In this document: in pieces, positions 27,086 through 34,970 of the stretch
Position numbering within the stretch: position 1 is the first letter of the stretch
How the letters are laid out: the number at the start of each line of letters is the position of its first letter
NCBI RefSeq assembly: GCF_018860155.1
Contig: NZ_JAHKNI010000009.1
Location: 366,889 to 430,888, forward strand
DNA from: Nocardia albiluteola
Lineage (GTDB): Bacteria > Actinomycetota > Actinomycetes > Mycobacteriales > Mycobacteriaceae
DNA length: 64,000 bases
Reading direction: 5' to 3'
The notes under the pieces: model-generated
Told to the model about the DNA's origin: nothing
The model's input: only the letters and a program-made list of their open reading frames with translations
Database searches by the model: none
Program-made: the position numbers and the translations under genes

Positions 27086-28297
27086 GTGCCGACAGGTAGC
27101 CGCCTATTCACCAGTGAGTCCGTGACCGAGGGCCATCCGGACAAGATCTGCGACGCCATCAGCGATTCCGTTCTCGATGCCCTGCTCGCGCAGGATCCGC
27201 GCAGCCGCGTGGCGGTCGAGACCCTGGTGACCACGGGCCAGGTGCATGTTGCCGGTGAGGTGACCACCGAGGCCTACGCCGACATCCCGACCATCGTGCG
27301 CGAGAAGGTGCTCGAGATCGGATACGACTCGTCGGCAAAGGGTTTCGACGGCGCGTCCTGCGGTGTGAACGTCGCGATCGGCGCGCAGTCGCCGGATATC
27401 GCGCAGGGCGTGGACCACTCGCACGAGGCCCGGGTCGGCGGCTCCGATGACGAGATCGAGCGGCAGGGCGCCGGCGATCAGGGTCTGATGTTCGGGTTCG
27501 CCACCAAGGAGACCCCCGAGCTGATGCCGCTGCCGATCGCGCTGGCGCACCGGCTCTCCCGCCGCCTGACCGAGGTGCGCAAGTCCGGCGTGCTGCCGTA
27601 CCTGCGTCCGGACGGCAAGACCCAGGTCACCATCCAATACGACGGTGCGACCCCGGTCCGGCTGGACACGGTGGTCATCTCCACCCAGCACGCCGCCGAC
27701 ATCGACCTGGACAATCTGCTGGCCCCCGACATTCGCGAGAAGGTCGTCGACGCGGTGCTGAGCGAGCTGGAACTGCCCAACCCGCTGGATACCTCTGCGG
27801 TGCGGCTGCTGGTGAACCCGACCGGCAAGTTCGTACTGGGCGGCCCGATGGGCGATGCGGGCCTGACCGGCCGCAAGATCATCGTCGACACCTACGGCGG
27901 CATGGCCCGCCACGGCGGCGGTGCGTTCTCCGGCAAGGATCCGTCGAAGGTGGACCGCTCGGCCGCGTACGCCATGCGCTGGGTCGCGAAGAACGTCGTC
28001 GCCGCGGATCTGGCCGATCGGGTCGAGGTGCAGGTCGCCTACGCGATCGGCAAGGCCGCCCCGGTCGGTCTGTTCGTGGAGACCTTCGGTTCGGAGAAGG
28101 TCGACCCGGCGGTGATCTCCAAGGCCATCGGCGAGGTCTTCGACCTGCGCCCGGGCGCGATCATCCGCGATCTGGACCTGCTGCGCCCGATCTACGCGCC
28201 GACCGCCGCCTACGGTCACTTCGGCCGCACGGATGTGGATCTGCCCTGGGAGCACACCGACAGGGCCGACAAGCTGCGCGCCGCGGCGGGACTCTGA
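27086..28297 (+). CDS. metK: S-adenosylmethionine synthase
   Basis: 403 aa from GTG 27086, with GAGGGAGAGGG upstream. It makes SAM from methionine and ATP. The signatures GAGDQGLMFGF and GGGAFSGKDPSKVDRS are both exact in pattern. The N-terminus (LFTSESVTEGHPDKICD) is typical. The final residues, RADKLRAAAGL, are repeated by a degenerate copy just downstream (28345-28380). It is otherwise full length with no anomaly. Confidence 0.97.
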   Translation: MPTGSRLFTSESVTEGHPDKICDAISDSVLDALLAQDPRSRVAVETLVTTGQVHVAGEVTTEAYADIPTIVREKVLEIGYDSSAKGFDGASCGVNVAIGAQSPDIAQGVDHSHEARVGGSDDEIERQGAGDQGLMFGFATKETPELMPLPIALAHRLSRRLTEVRKSGVLPYLRPDGKTQVTIQYDGATPVRLDTVVISTQHAADIDLDNLLAPDIREKVVDAVLSELELPNPLDTSAVRLLVNPTGKFVLGGPMGDAGLTGRKIIVDTYGGMARHGGGAFSGKDPSKVDRSAAYAMRWVAKNVVAADLADRVEVQVAYAIGKAAPVGLFVETFGSEKVDPAVISKAIGEVFDLRPGAIIRDLDLLRPIYAPTAAYGHFGRTDVDLPWEHTDRADKLRAAAGL

Positions 28298-28380
28298 TCG
28301 CCATGGGATGCGCATCGGTCGCCATGGGAGGCTGCATCGGATTCAGGGCCGACAAGCTGCGCGCAGCTGCCGGGCTGTAA
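28298..28380 (+). repeat. degenerate copy of the metK 3' end
   Basis: 28345-28380 encodes the same last 11 residues and a stop (RADKLRAAAGL, then TAA) as the metK end at 28262-28297. The first 18 bases are identical; the last 18 differ only at synonymous positions and in the stop codon. Before it, GCCATGGGA-type segments at about 28309 and 28322 resemble the metK GCCCTGGGAGCAC region, with frame loss. Stop-to-stop distance is 83 bases. The copy abuts the TTG assigned as the priA start. Confidence 0.75.
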
Positions 28381-31300
28381 TTGGCCGAGGCTTCGTCACC
28401 AGCGGCAGCCGCCGGAACCCCCGAGGTCCCGGCGGCTGCCGCGTCTGCGCCCGTCGTGCCGGTTGCGGCCCAGCTCGATTCGGGTTCGTCCGGTGGAGGC
28501 CCGGCTGGTTCGGTGGGTGGCACGGTTGAGATGTTGAGCGATTCCGCTGGCTTGGTGGGTGATTCGGCTGGGACGGTGGGTGATTCGGCTGGGACGGTGA
28601 GCAGCTCAGGTGGCTCGATGGGCGATTTGGCTGGCTTGGTGAGCGATACGGCTGAGGCGGTGAGTGGTCCGGCTGGTTCGGTGGGCGACTCGGTTGATGC
28701 GTTGGGCGATTCGGCTGGCTCGGTGAGCGACTCGCTTCGGACGGCGAGCGACTCGGGGGAGCCGGCGAGAATTTCGGGTGGCAGTCCATCGAGGCCCGCG
28801 GTAAAGGTGCCGAACTCGACTAGGGGCGGCCCGAAACCGTCCGTACGTGTGACCGATTCGGCGCCGGCTCTGCCGATTGCACGGGTCCTGCCCATGCTGG
28901 AACCGGCGCACCTGGACCGCGACTTCGACTATCTGGTGCCGCCGGAGATGGACGAACTCGCCCAGCCGGGCGTCCGTGTGCGCGTGCGGTTCTCGGGTCG
29001 CCTGATCGACGGCTTCCTGCTCGAGCGCCTCGAAACGTCCGACCACACCGGCAAACTCATGCGCCTCGAGCGCGTCGTCTCCGGCGAACGGGTCCTGACC
29101 CCCGAAATCCTGCGCCTGGTTGCCGCCGTCGCGGCCCGCTACGCCGGAACCCGCGCGGACGTGCTGCGGTTGGCCATCCCACCGCGTCACGCGCGAACCG
29201 AAGCCGCACAGCCGAAATCGGCGGCGAAGTCCGGGGATGAGATGGTCGACCTTGATGCGCCCGTCATCACGCCGCCCGCGATCGACGCCCCGGTGGCCGC
29301 TACTGTCGAGACGGTGATCGGTGCGATCGCCGACGAGTCGGGATTGGATGCCGCGCAAGGTAATCCGCGCGCCGAGGCAGAGGCGGACCAGGACCGGCGG
29401 GTGGCCGTCGGCGAGGCCGAGTCCGGAAGTATCGCCGAACTCTCGACAGGTGGTGCGGCCGAGGGGGGATCGGAGGATTCCGGGGATGAGGAGTCGACGC
29501 CCGGGCTGCCCCAGAAGATCAACGCCTCCGTGCGTGGCGCGAACTCGGCCAAAACCGGTGTGAACTCTGTCGAAGGCGAGAGCGGTTCGTCGGGGGGACC
29601 ATTGACGAGGGCGGGGGTCACGGAGGGCGGCCCGGATTCTGCCGACTTCACTGCGAGTGCTGCCGGGGGCGAGAATGAGGGCCCGACGGGTGCGGTAGAG
29701 GGGGGTTCTGCCGGAGGTTCGGAAGCTGAGGGGCTCGAGCCGGGATGTGGCGGAATGGCCGGAGCTGGGGAGGAGGGAGCGAATCGTTCAGAGGCTGAGT
29801 CGGTTTCCTTGTCGGGGCGGCAGGAGTATGCGGACGCTGCGGAGGAGGCCGTGGCAGGGGCCGAGGTCGGTGTGACCGCGCCGGGTGCGGGCGGTGATCC
29901 CGACAACGATGTCGCCAGGTCCCTTGAAGGCCCGGCACCGGGTGCGGTAGGGAAGAATTCTGCCGGGGGTTCAGAAGCTGAGGGGCTCGAGCCCGGTCGT
30001 GGGCGAGCGGCAGGAGCCGGCGAGGCAGGAGCGAACCGTTCCGAGGGGGAGCAGGTTTCGGCATTGGACGAGACGAACGGGTCTGGTGCCGCCGACTCCG
30101 GCGGTGTGCGGACGGCGGCGGTGCTCGAGCGGTTTCCGGGGTGGGAACGGTATCGGCATGGGGGGTCGTTTCTGGGGGCGCTGGCGGAGGGGAAGGGGCC
30201 GCGGGCGGCGTGGCAGGCGTTGCCGGGGGAGGACTGGGCGACGCGGTTGGCGGAATTGGCCGCGGTGGTGGTCGATTCGGGACGGGGGGCCGTGATCATG
30301 GTGCCCGATCAGCGGGATCTGGATCGGGTGCTGGCGGCGTGTGCCGAGCTGGTGGGGGATGCCGCGGTCGGGCTGGCAGCGGGGTTGGGACCGGCGGCAC
30401 GGTATCGGCGGTGGCTGGCGGCGCTGCGGGGGTCCGCGCGGATTGTCGTCGGCACGCGCAGCGCCGTGTTCGCGCCGGTGCGGGACCTCGGGCTGATCGC
30501 GATCTGGGACGACGGGGACGACACCTTCGCCGAACCACGCGCGCCGTACCCGCACGCGCGGGAGATCGCGATGCTGCGGGCGCACGAGTCCGGGGCCGCG
30601 TTCGTCGCGGGCGGGTTCGCGCGCACCGCGGAGGTACAGGCCATCATCGCCTCGGGCTGGGCCCACGACCTGGTCGCCGACCGCGCGACAGTGCGGCAGT
30701 GCGCGCCGCGCATCAGCGCCCCGGGCGACAGCGACGTTGCGCTGGAACGGGATCCGGTCGCGCGGGCGGTGCGCATTCCCGCGGTGGCATTCACCGCGGC
30801 CCGCAAGGCGCTGGCCGCGGGGGAGCCGGTGTTGGTCCAAGTACCCAGGCGCGGTTACGTTCCGGCGTTGTCGTGCGCGAAATGCCGCACGCCCGCACGC
30901 TGCCGGCACTGCAACGGTCCGCTGGCCCTGCCGGACGAACACGGTGATCGCGCGGCTGCGCGCCGGCCGACCGGGTCGCGACCGGACAGCGCCGCCGCCC
31001 GCCGGGAACGGGCCGGACGCACGGCTGCGCGCGAGGAGGCAGAGGCCGCGGCGCGCCGGGGACGGGCAGGACGCTCGGATGTGCAGGGCGAACCACAGGC
31101 CGCGACGGGCGGTGATCGCGCCGCCGGAGCGAGGCTCGAGGGCGGCGGGACGGCGCAGCGGTATCCCGGGTCCACGGATCGGAATGAAGGTGCGGCGCAG
31201 TGGGATCCGCGATCGGACAGCCCCGCGGCACGCCGAGACTGGGCAGGGTATTCCGGGGCCGCGGATCGGAATGAATCCGCGGCGCAGTGGGGTCCGCGAT

Positions 31301-32226
31301 CGGGAGCGGCGCGTGGGGGCGGAATGGATGCGACCGGGGGTTCGGACGTCGTCGGTACGGGGGCGCGCGGCGGGGGTGACCGCTTCGGTGGGCCGCAGCG
31401 CAACTCCGCCCGCGATCTGGGGGTTGCGTTGTCGCGCAGCGGATCCGGTGAGATCGCGCACAGCCCGAGCTGCCGGTGGTGCGGTAAGACCGATGCCGCG
31501 TTCCGCTGCTCGACCTGCGGGGCGCGGGCGTTGCGGGCGGTGGTGATCGGCGCGGCGCGCACGGCCGAGGAGTTGGGGCGGGCGTTTCCGGGTGTGCCCA
31601 TCCGCGGTTCCGGCGGTGCGGCGGTGCTGGATTCGGTGGCGCCGGGCCCGCAGGTGGTGGTGTCGACTATCGGCGCGGAACCGGTTGTCGAGGGTGGCTA
31701 CGCCGTCGCGCTGCTGCTGGACGGCTGGGCCCTGCTGGGGCGCGCGGACCTGCGGGCGGCCGAGGACACCCTGCGCCGCTGGATGTCCGCGGCCACGCTG
31801 GTCCGCTCCTCCGGCCAGGTGATCGTCATGGCCGACCCGGCGGTGCCCACCGTGCAGGCCCTGGTCCGCTGGGATCCGGTGACCCATGCGGACTTCGAGC
31901 TCGCCGCGCGCACCGAGGTCCGCTTCCCACCCGCGGTCCGCCTGGCCGCCCTGGACGGCACCACCGACTCGATCGCCGAATTGCTCGGCGAGGCACAACT
32001 TCCCGCCGGTGTGGAGATCCTGGGCCCGGTCCCGCTCCCGCCCGGCGCGCGCAAGCCGTTCTCCGCCGGCGACACCCCCGCCGAGGTCGAGCGCATGATC
32101 CTGCGCACGGACCGCGGGCAGGGCGCGGCGTTGTCCCGCGCCCTGTCCGCCGCCCTCGCCGTCCGCAGCACCCACCGCTCCGACGCACCTCTCCGAGTCC
32201 AGATCGACCCCATCGACATCGGCTGA
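28381..32226 (+). CDS. priA: PriA-like primosomal protein N', helicase motifs lost, with three large insertions
   Basis: 1281 aa from TTG 28381. The PriA core is recognisable in pieces: the 3'-end-binding domain at about 165-275 (LPMLEPAHLDRDFDYLVPPE), the helicase-like region at 585-850, zinc-binding Cys clusters at about 832 (CAKCRTPARCRHC) and 1030 (CRWCG ... CSTCG), and the C-terminal domain to 1281. Walker A is missing and the DEEH box reads IWDDGDDT, as in other actinobacterial PriA proteins, so it is probably not an active helicase. Residues 1-160, about 275-585 and about 855-1020 are repetitive, low-complexity and absent from the usual roughly 650-residue protein. The start is uncertain: no ribosome site is visible, and ATG 28531 or 28618 are possible. 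Confidence 0.8.
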   Translation: MAEASSPAAAAGTPEVPAAAASAPVVPVAAQLDSGSSGGGPAGSVGGTVEMLSDSAGLVGDSAGTVGDSAGTVSSSGGSMGDLAGLVSDTAEAVSGPAGSVGDSVDALGDSAGSVSDSLRTASDSGEPARISGGSPSRPAVKVPNSTRGGPKPSVRVTDSAPALPIARVLPMLEPAHLDRDFDYLVPPEMDELAQPGVRVRVRFSGRLIDGFLLERLETSDHTGKLMRLERVVSGERVLTPEILRLVAAVAARYAGTRADVLRLAIPPRHARTEAAQPKSAAKSGDEMVDLDAPVITPPAIDAPVAATVETVIGAIADESGLDAAQGNPRAEAEADQDRRVAVGEAESGSIAELSTGGAAEGGSEDSGDEESTPGLPQKINASVRGANSAKTGVNSVEGESGSSGGPLTRAGVTEGGPDSADFTASAAGGENEGPTGAVEGGSAGGSEAEGLEPGCGGMAGAGEEGANRSEAESVSLSGRQEYADAAEEAVAGAEVGVTAPGAGGDPDNDVARSLEGPAPGAVGKNSAGGSEAEGLEPGRGRAAGAGEAGANRSEGEQVSALDETNGSGAADSGGVRTAAVLERFPGWERYRHGGSFLGALAEGKGPRAAWQALPGEDWATRLAELAAVVVDSGRGAVIMVPDQRDLDRVLAACAELVGDAAVGLAAGLGPAARYRRWLAALRGSARIVVGTRSAVFAPVRDLGLIAIWDDGDDTFAEPRAPYPHAREIAMLRAHESGAAFVAGGFARTAEVQAIIASGWAHDLVADRATVRQCAPRISAPGDSDVALERDPVARAVRIPAVAFTAARKALAAGEPVLVQVPRRGYVPALSCAKCRTPARCRHCNGPLALPDEHGDRAAARRPTGSRPDSAAARRERAGRTAAREEAEAAARRGRAGRSDVQGEPQAATGGDRAAGARLEGGGTAQRYPGSTDRNEGAAQWDPRSDSPAARRDWAGYSGAADRNESAAQWGPRSGAARGGGMDATGGSDVVGTGARGGGDRFGGPQRNSARDLGVALSRSGSGEIAHSPSCRWCGKTDAAFRCSTCGARALRAVVIGAARTAEELGRAFPGVPIRGSGGAAVLDSVAPGPQVVVSTIGAEPVVEGGYAVALLLDGWALLGRADLRAAEDTLRRWMSAATLVRSSGQVIVMADPAVPTVQALVRWDPVTHADFELAARTEVRFPPAVRLAALDGTTDSIAELLGEAQLPAGVEILGPVPLPPGARKPFSAGDTPAEVERMILRTDRGQGAALSRALSAALAVRSTHRSDAPLRVQIDPIDIG
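28531..28760 (+). repeat. imperfect short repeats coding for Gly-Asp-Ser-Ala-Gly units in the PriA N-terminus
   Basis: Units of the type GATTCGGCTGG with GTGGGTGATTCG recur many times and encode SAGLVGD, SAGTVGD, SAGSVGD and similar peptides. Third codon positions here are less G/C-biased than in the flanking core. The pattern suggests expansion by slippage. Confidence 0.7.
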
Positions 32227-32264
32227 GCCACACCGAGACTCGATACCGGAATCGCCGCCTGGGC

Positions 32265-32424
32265 AGCCGACGCATGATTTCGCGTGCGGACTGCGCCCAG
32301 GATGCGGCGGGGTCCTCGGCACTATCTGTCGCGCTGGCCGTCCCGCAGCGCCCACCGCTGCGACGCCCGCTTCGCGTGTAGATCGGACCCGATCGATATC
32401 GGTTGAGCCGCGTTGAGACTCGCT
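32265..32424 (+). repeat. degenerate copy of the priA 3' end
   Basis: This segment aligns with the last roughly 150 bases of priA plus its first 20 downstream bases. Examples are GCATGAT at 32093 and 32272, and a TGA followed by GAGACTCG in both. The two TGA codons are exactly 180 bases apart. The copy has an extra C near 32343 and an in-frame TAG, so it is not translated. Many differences fall at third codon positions (ATC/ATT, CTG/CTA, TCC/TCT, GCC/GCG). It fills much of the gap 32227-32642; the rest shows nothing recognisable. Confidence 0.75.
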
Positions 32425-32642
32425 GGTGGGCCGTCGCAGACGAACTGGCTGCGGGGGCCCGGCCGGACCGCCCTGGTACTCGCCGGGGACGCACCGCGAC
32501 CGTCGAGAACGCCCGGTCCCGATCTCTGTGAGGTGCGATGCACCGTAGTGGGCCGATGCCTCGTCCCGGCCCGGCACGCGGTCAGCGACGGCGGCGGTGG
32601 GGGCGTGGATATGCGGTCCGCAGACAGTACCCGCGTCCGGGA

Positions 32643-33485
32643 TCACCGAAAGGCGGTGACGTTCCTTGCGGCCCACTCGGTGAACGGTGTTGCACTGCGG
32701 CCCAATACTTTCTCCGTGTCCGCGCTGACCGCGAGTTCGGCCGGCAGGGGCTCGCCGAGGATCGAGAGCGTCTCGTCGGCGATGGGTTCGGGCATGAACC
32801 GGGTCATGGCGGCCAGGGCCTGGGCGCGGGTGAGGTCGTGGAAGGCGACGGGCTCTCCCAGGGCGTCGGCGATGATCGCGGCCTGTTCGCGGGGCGTGAT
32901 CGGTGCGGGGCCGGTCAGGGTGTAGGTCTGCCCGGCGTGTTCGGACGAGATCAGCGCCGCCGCTGCGACTTCGGCGATATCGGACGGGTCCAGATGGGGC
33001 AGGGCGACGTCGCCGAAGGGCGCGTACACCGTGCGCTCGGTTCGCACCGACTCGGCCCACGCGAAACTGTTCGTGAAGAAGCCGCCGGCGCGCAGGATCG
33101 TCCACTCGAGATCGGATTCCCGCAGCAGCGCCTCGAATTGGAGGAGGCGGGCGGCGGTCGGCCGTGGTCGGCTGGCGACCGACAGCGACGACACCAGCAC
33201 CACCCGGCCGATCCCCGCGGCGCGGGCCGCGTCCAGGACCTCGGCGGGCGGGGGGCCCGCGATGCCCTGCTCACCGGACAGCAGCAGGAACAGCGCCTGC
33301 GCACCTGTCACCGCGGCGGCCAGGGCGGCGGGGTCGCCGATATCCGCGCGCCGATGCTCCACGCCCGCCGGGAGCCGGATCTCCTGCTCGCCCCGGGAGA
33401 TGGCCACCACCTTCTCGTCCGCCTCGCTCAGGGTCCGCACGAGCGCGCTGCCGATGTTTCCGGTGGCTCCGGTCACTGCAATCAT
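32643..33485 (-). CDS. NmrA-like NAD(P)-binding protein
   Basis: 280 aa from ATG 33485, with GGAGAG 6 bases upstream. IAVTGATGNIGSALVRTL is the Rossmann GxxGxxG motif. VVLVSSLSVASR, LEWTILRAGGFFTNS and VALPHLDPSDIAEVAAAAL are typical of the atypical short-chain dehydrogenases of the NmrA/HSCARG group. These act as NAD(P)H sensors or quinone/azo reductase-like enzymes. It is divergent from a TetR regulator with twin operators in the 77-base gap, so expression is probably inducible. Confidence 0.85.
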   Translation of the reverse strand: MIAVTGATGNIGSALVRTLSEADEKVVAISRGEQEIRLPAGVEHRRADIGDPAALAAAVTGAQALFLLLSGEQGIAGPPPAEVLDAARAAGIGRVVLVSSLSVASRPRPTAARLLQFEALLRESDLEWTILRAGGFFTNSFAWAESVRTERTVYAPFGDVALPHLDPSDIAEVAAAALISSEHAGQTYTLTGPAPITPREQAAIIADALGEPVAFHDLTRAQALAAMTRFMPEPIADETLSILGEPLPAELAVSADTEKVLGRSATPFTEWAARNVTAFR

Positions 33486-33501
33486 GATGTTCTCTCCAAA
33501 G

Positions 33502-33570
33502 TTAGTTGACTGACTAAATCGACTGTAGATCATGGTCGCCGATCTTGTCTATAGTTAGTTGTATGACTAA
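33502..33570. promoter_or_regulatory. twin operators for the divergent TetR regulator
   Basis: TTAGTTGACTGACTAA (33502-33517) and TTAGTTGTATGACTAA (33555-33570) match at 14 of 16 positions, each with TTAGT/ACTAA arms. One lies 17 bases before the NmrA-like start. The other overlaps the TetR ATG itself. Binding would shut both genes. Confidence 0.8.
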
Positions 33571-34162
33571 CTCAGTGCGGGAGAAGCCGCCGGGCAAGCG
33601 GGAGCGACTGGCCGCGGCGGCGGCCAGGGTGTTCCACGAGCGCGGCGTGGAAAAGACGACCCTCGCCGATATCGCCGAGGTGGCCGAGGTACCGGTCGGG
33701 AATGTCTACTACTACTTCAAGACCAAGGACCAGCTGATCCAGGCCGCGATCGGGTCGCACGAGCGCACCCTGCGAGACATGATCGCCGAGCTGGAACGGC
33801 ACGAGGACCCGGCCGATCGGCTCAAGGCGCTGGTGCGCGGCTGGGTGGACCAGCGCGAGGTTGCGGCCCAATTCGGCTGTCCCTCAGGCACATTGGCCAC
33901 CGAACTGGACAAGCGCGCCGATGGGCTGGACCGGGAACTCGCGCAGGTGATGCGCGGCCTGATCGATTGGGCGCAGACGCAGTTCACCGCCATGGGCCGC
34001 GCCGATGCCGCCGAGCTCGCCGTCGCGCTGGTTGCGGCGTACCAGGGAATCTCCTTGCTTACCAACACTTTCCGGGATCCGGAGCTGATGGCCGCCGAGG
34101 GCCGCCGGTTGGAGCGCTGGATCGACTCACTGGCGGCAGAGACGAATTCGGGCCGATCCTGA
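33563..34162 (+). CDS. TetR-family transcriptional regulator
   Basis: 199 aa from ATG 33563, which lies inside an operator. The helix-turn-helix spans about 8-58 (ARVFHERGVEKTTLADIAEV ... VPVGNVYYYFKTKDQL). The C-terminal domain resembles the TetR_C group that contains Cys in AQFGCPSGTLATEL, a segment often found in quinone- or thiol-responsive regulators such as YcnC/LmrA-like proteins. With its NmrA-like partner it may sense electrophiles; this is inference. Confidence 0.87.
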   Translation: MTNSVREKPPGKRERLAAAAARVFHERGVEKTTLADIAEVAEVPVGNVYYYFKTKDQLIQAAIGSHERTLRDMIAELERHEDPADRLKALVRGWVDQREVAAQFGCPSGTLATELDKRADGLDRELAQVMRGLIDWAQTQFTAMGRADAAELAVALVAAYQGISLLTNTFRDPELMAAEGRRLERWIDSLAAETNSGRS

Positions 34163-34172
34163 TCTCATCGCG

Positions 34173-34901
34173 CTAGCCCGATTCGGTCACCGCGCCGGAT
34201 CCGGTTGCCGCCGAGTCCGATTCGATCGCAAGGTCGGCCTGCACCCGCGCCACGGCCGCGTCGAGCTGTTCGCGGGTGGCCCCCATCCCGGCCAGTAGGT
34301 CCACGATGGCGGGCCCGAGCACCGTATTCACGGCCTCGCCCTGCGTACCCAGATTGCCGGTGAGCTCGAGCAGGATGACGCCGTGGATGAGCCCCCAGAT
34401 GCGCGCGGCCACCGCGCGTGCTGGATCCGCGCGGATGCACCCGGCATCGATCATGCGCTGTACGACGGCGACGAGCTGTGCGAATGCCCCTGGTCCGGGT
34501 CCGCCGTCGAGCGATTCGGCGGTGATGTCATGGGCGGCCTCGGCGTACAGCGCGGTGAGCCCGAACATCAGCCGGTAGCGCTGCGGGCTGGCCAGGGCAT
34601 AGCTCCGGTAGGCCGCGCCCATGGCGAGGAAGTCGGCGACGGGATCCTCGGTCGGCGCGACACCGGCCAGGGCCGCGCCGAAGCGCACGAAGGCCTCGTT
34701 GACGATCGCCGCGAGTAGTCCGGGCATGCCCTCGAAATGGGTGTAGACGGTCATGCTCGAGGCGCCGACCTCCGCGGCGACCCGCCGGGCCTGCAGCGCC
34801 TCGGGGCCGACCTCCTCGAGTAGCCGGATGCCCGCCTCGATCAGCTGGGTGCGCATCTCGGCGCCGGTCCGCCGATTCGATTGGCGGGAACGAGAACTCA
34901 C
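34173..34901 (-). CDS. TetR-family transcriptional regulator
   Basis: 242 aa from GTG 34901. Helix-turn-helix at about 17-65 (AGIRLLEEVGPEALQARRVA ... VGASSMTVYTHFEGMPGLL). The C-terminal half belongs to the TetR_C_33/WHG-like group (YRSYALASPQRYRLMFGL ... RIWGLIHGVILLELTGN). It is divergent from the carotenoid oxygenase gene, with two matching palindromes between them, and is therefore its probable repressor. Confidence 0.87.
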   Translation of the reverse strand: MSSRSRQSNRRTGAEMRTQLIEAGIRLLEEVGPEALQARRVAAEVGASSMTVYTHFEGMPGLLAAIVNEAFVRFGAALAGVAPTEDPVADFLAMGAAYRSYALASPQRYRLMFGLTALYAEAAHDITAESLDGGPGPGAFAQLVAVVQRMIDAGCIRADPARAVAARIWGLIHGVILLELTGNLGTQGEAVNTVLGPAIVDLLAGMGATREQLDAAVARVQADLAIESDSAATGSGAVTESG

Positions 34902-34915
34902 GCTTGCCTCACCTC

Positions 34916-34952
34916 CATAACGAGGTTATGCTACATCCATAACCACGTTATT
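34916..34952. promoter_or_regulatory. twin CATAAC palindromes, operators of TetR / carotenoid oxygenase
   Basis: CATAACGAGGTTATG (34916-34930) is a perfect inverted repeat with a 3-base spacer. CATAACCACGTTATT (34938-34952) is a second copy, 22 bases further, i.e. about two helical turns. They lie between the divergent GTG 34901 and ATG 34971. Confidence 0.8.
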
Positions 34953-34970
34953 TCACAACGGGAGCCTCCA

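Noticed and set aside
28381..28870. Treating the repetitive start of priA as a separate cell-surface-type gene
   Set aside because: It is continuous in frame with the PriA core, has no signal peptide and no stop, so it is kept as an uncertain N-terminal extension.
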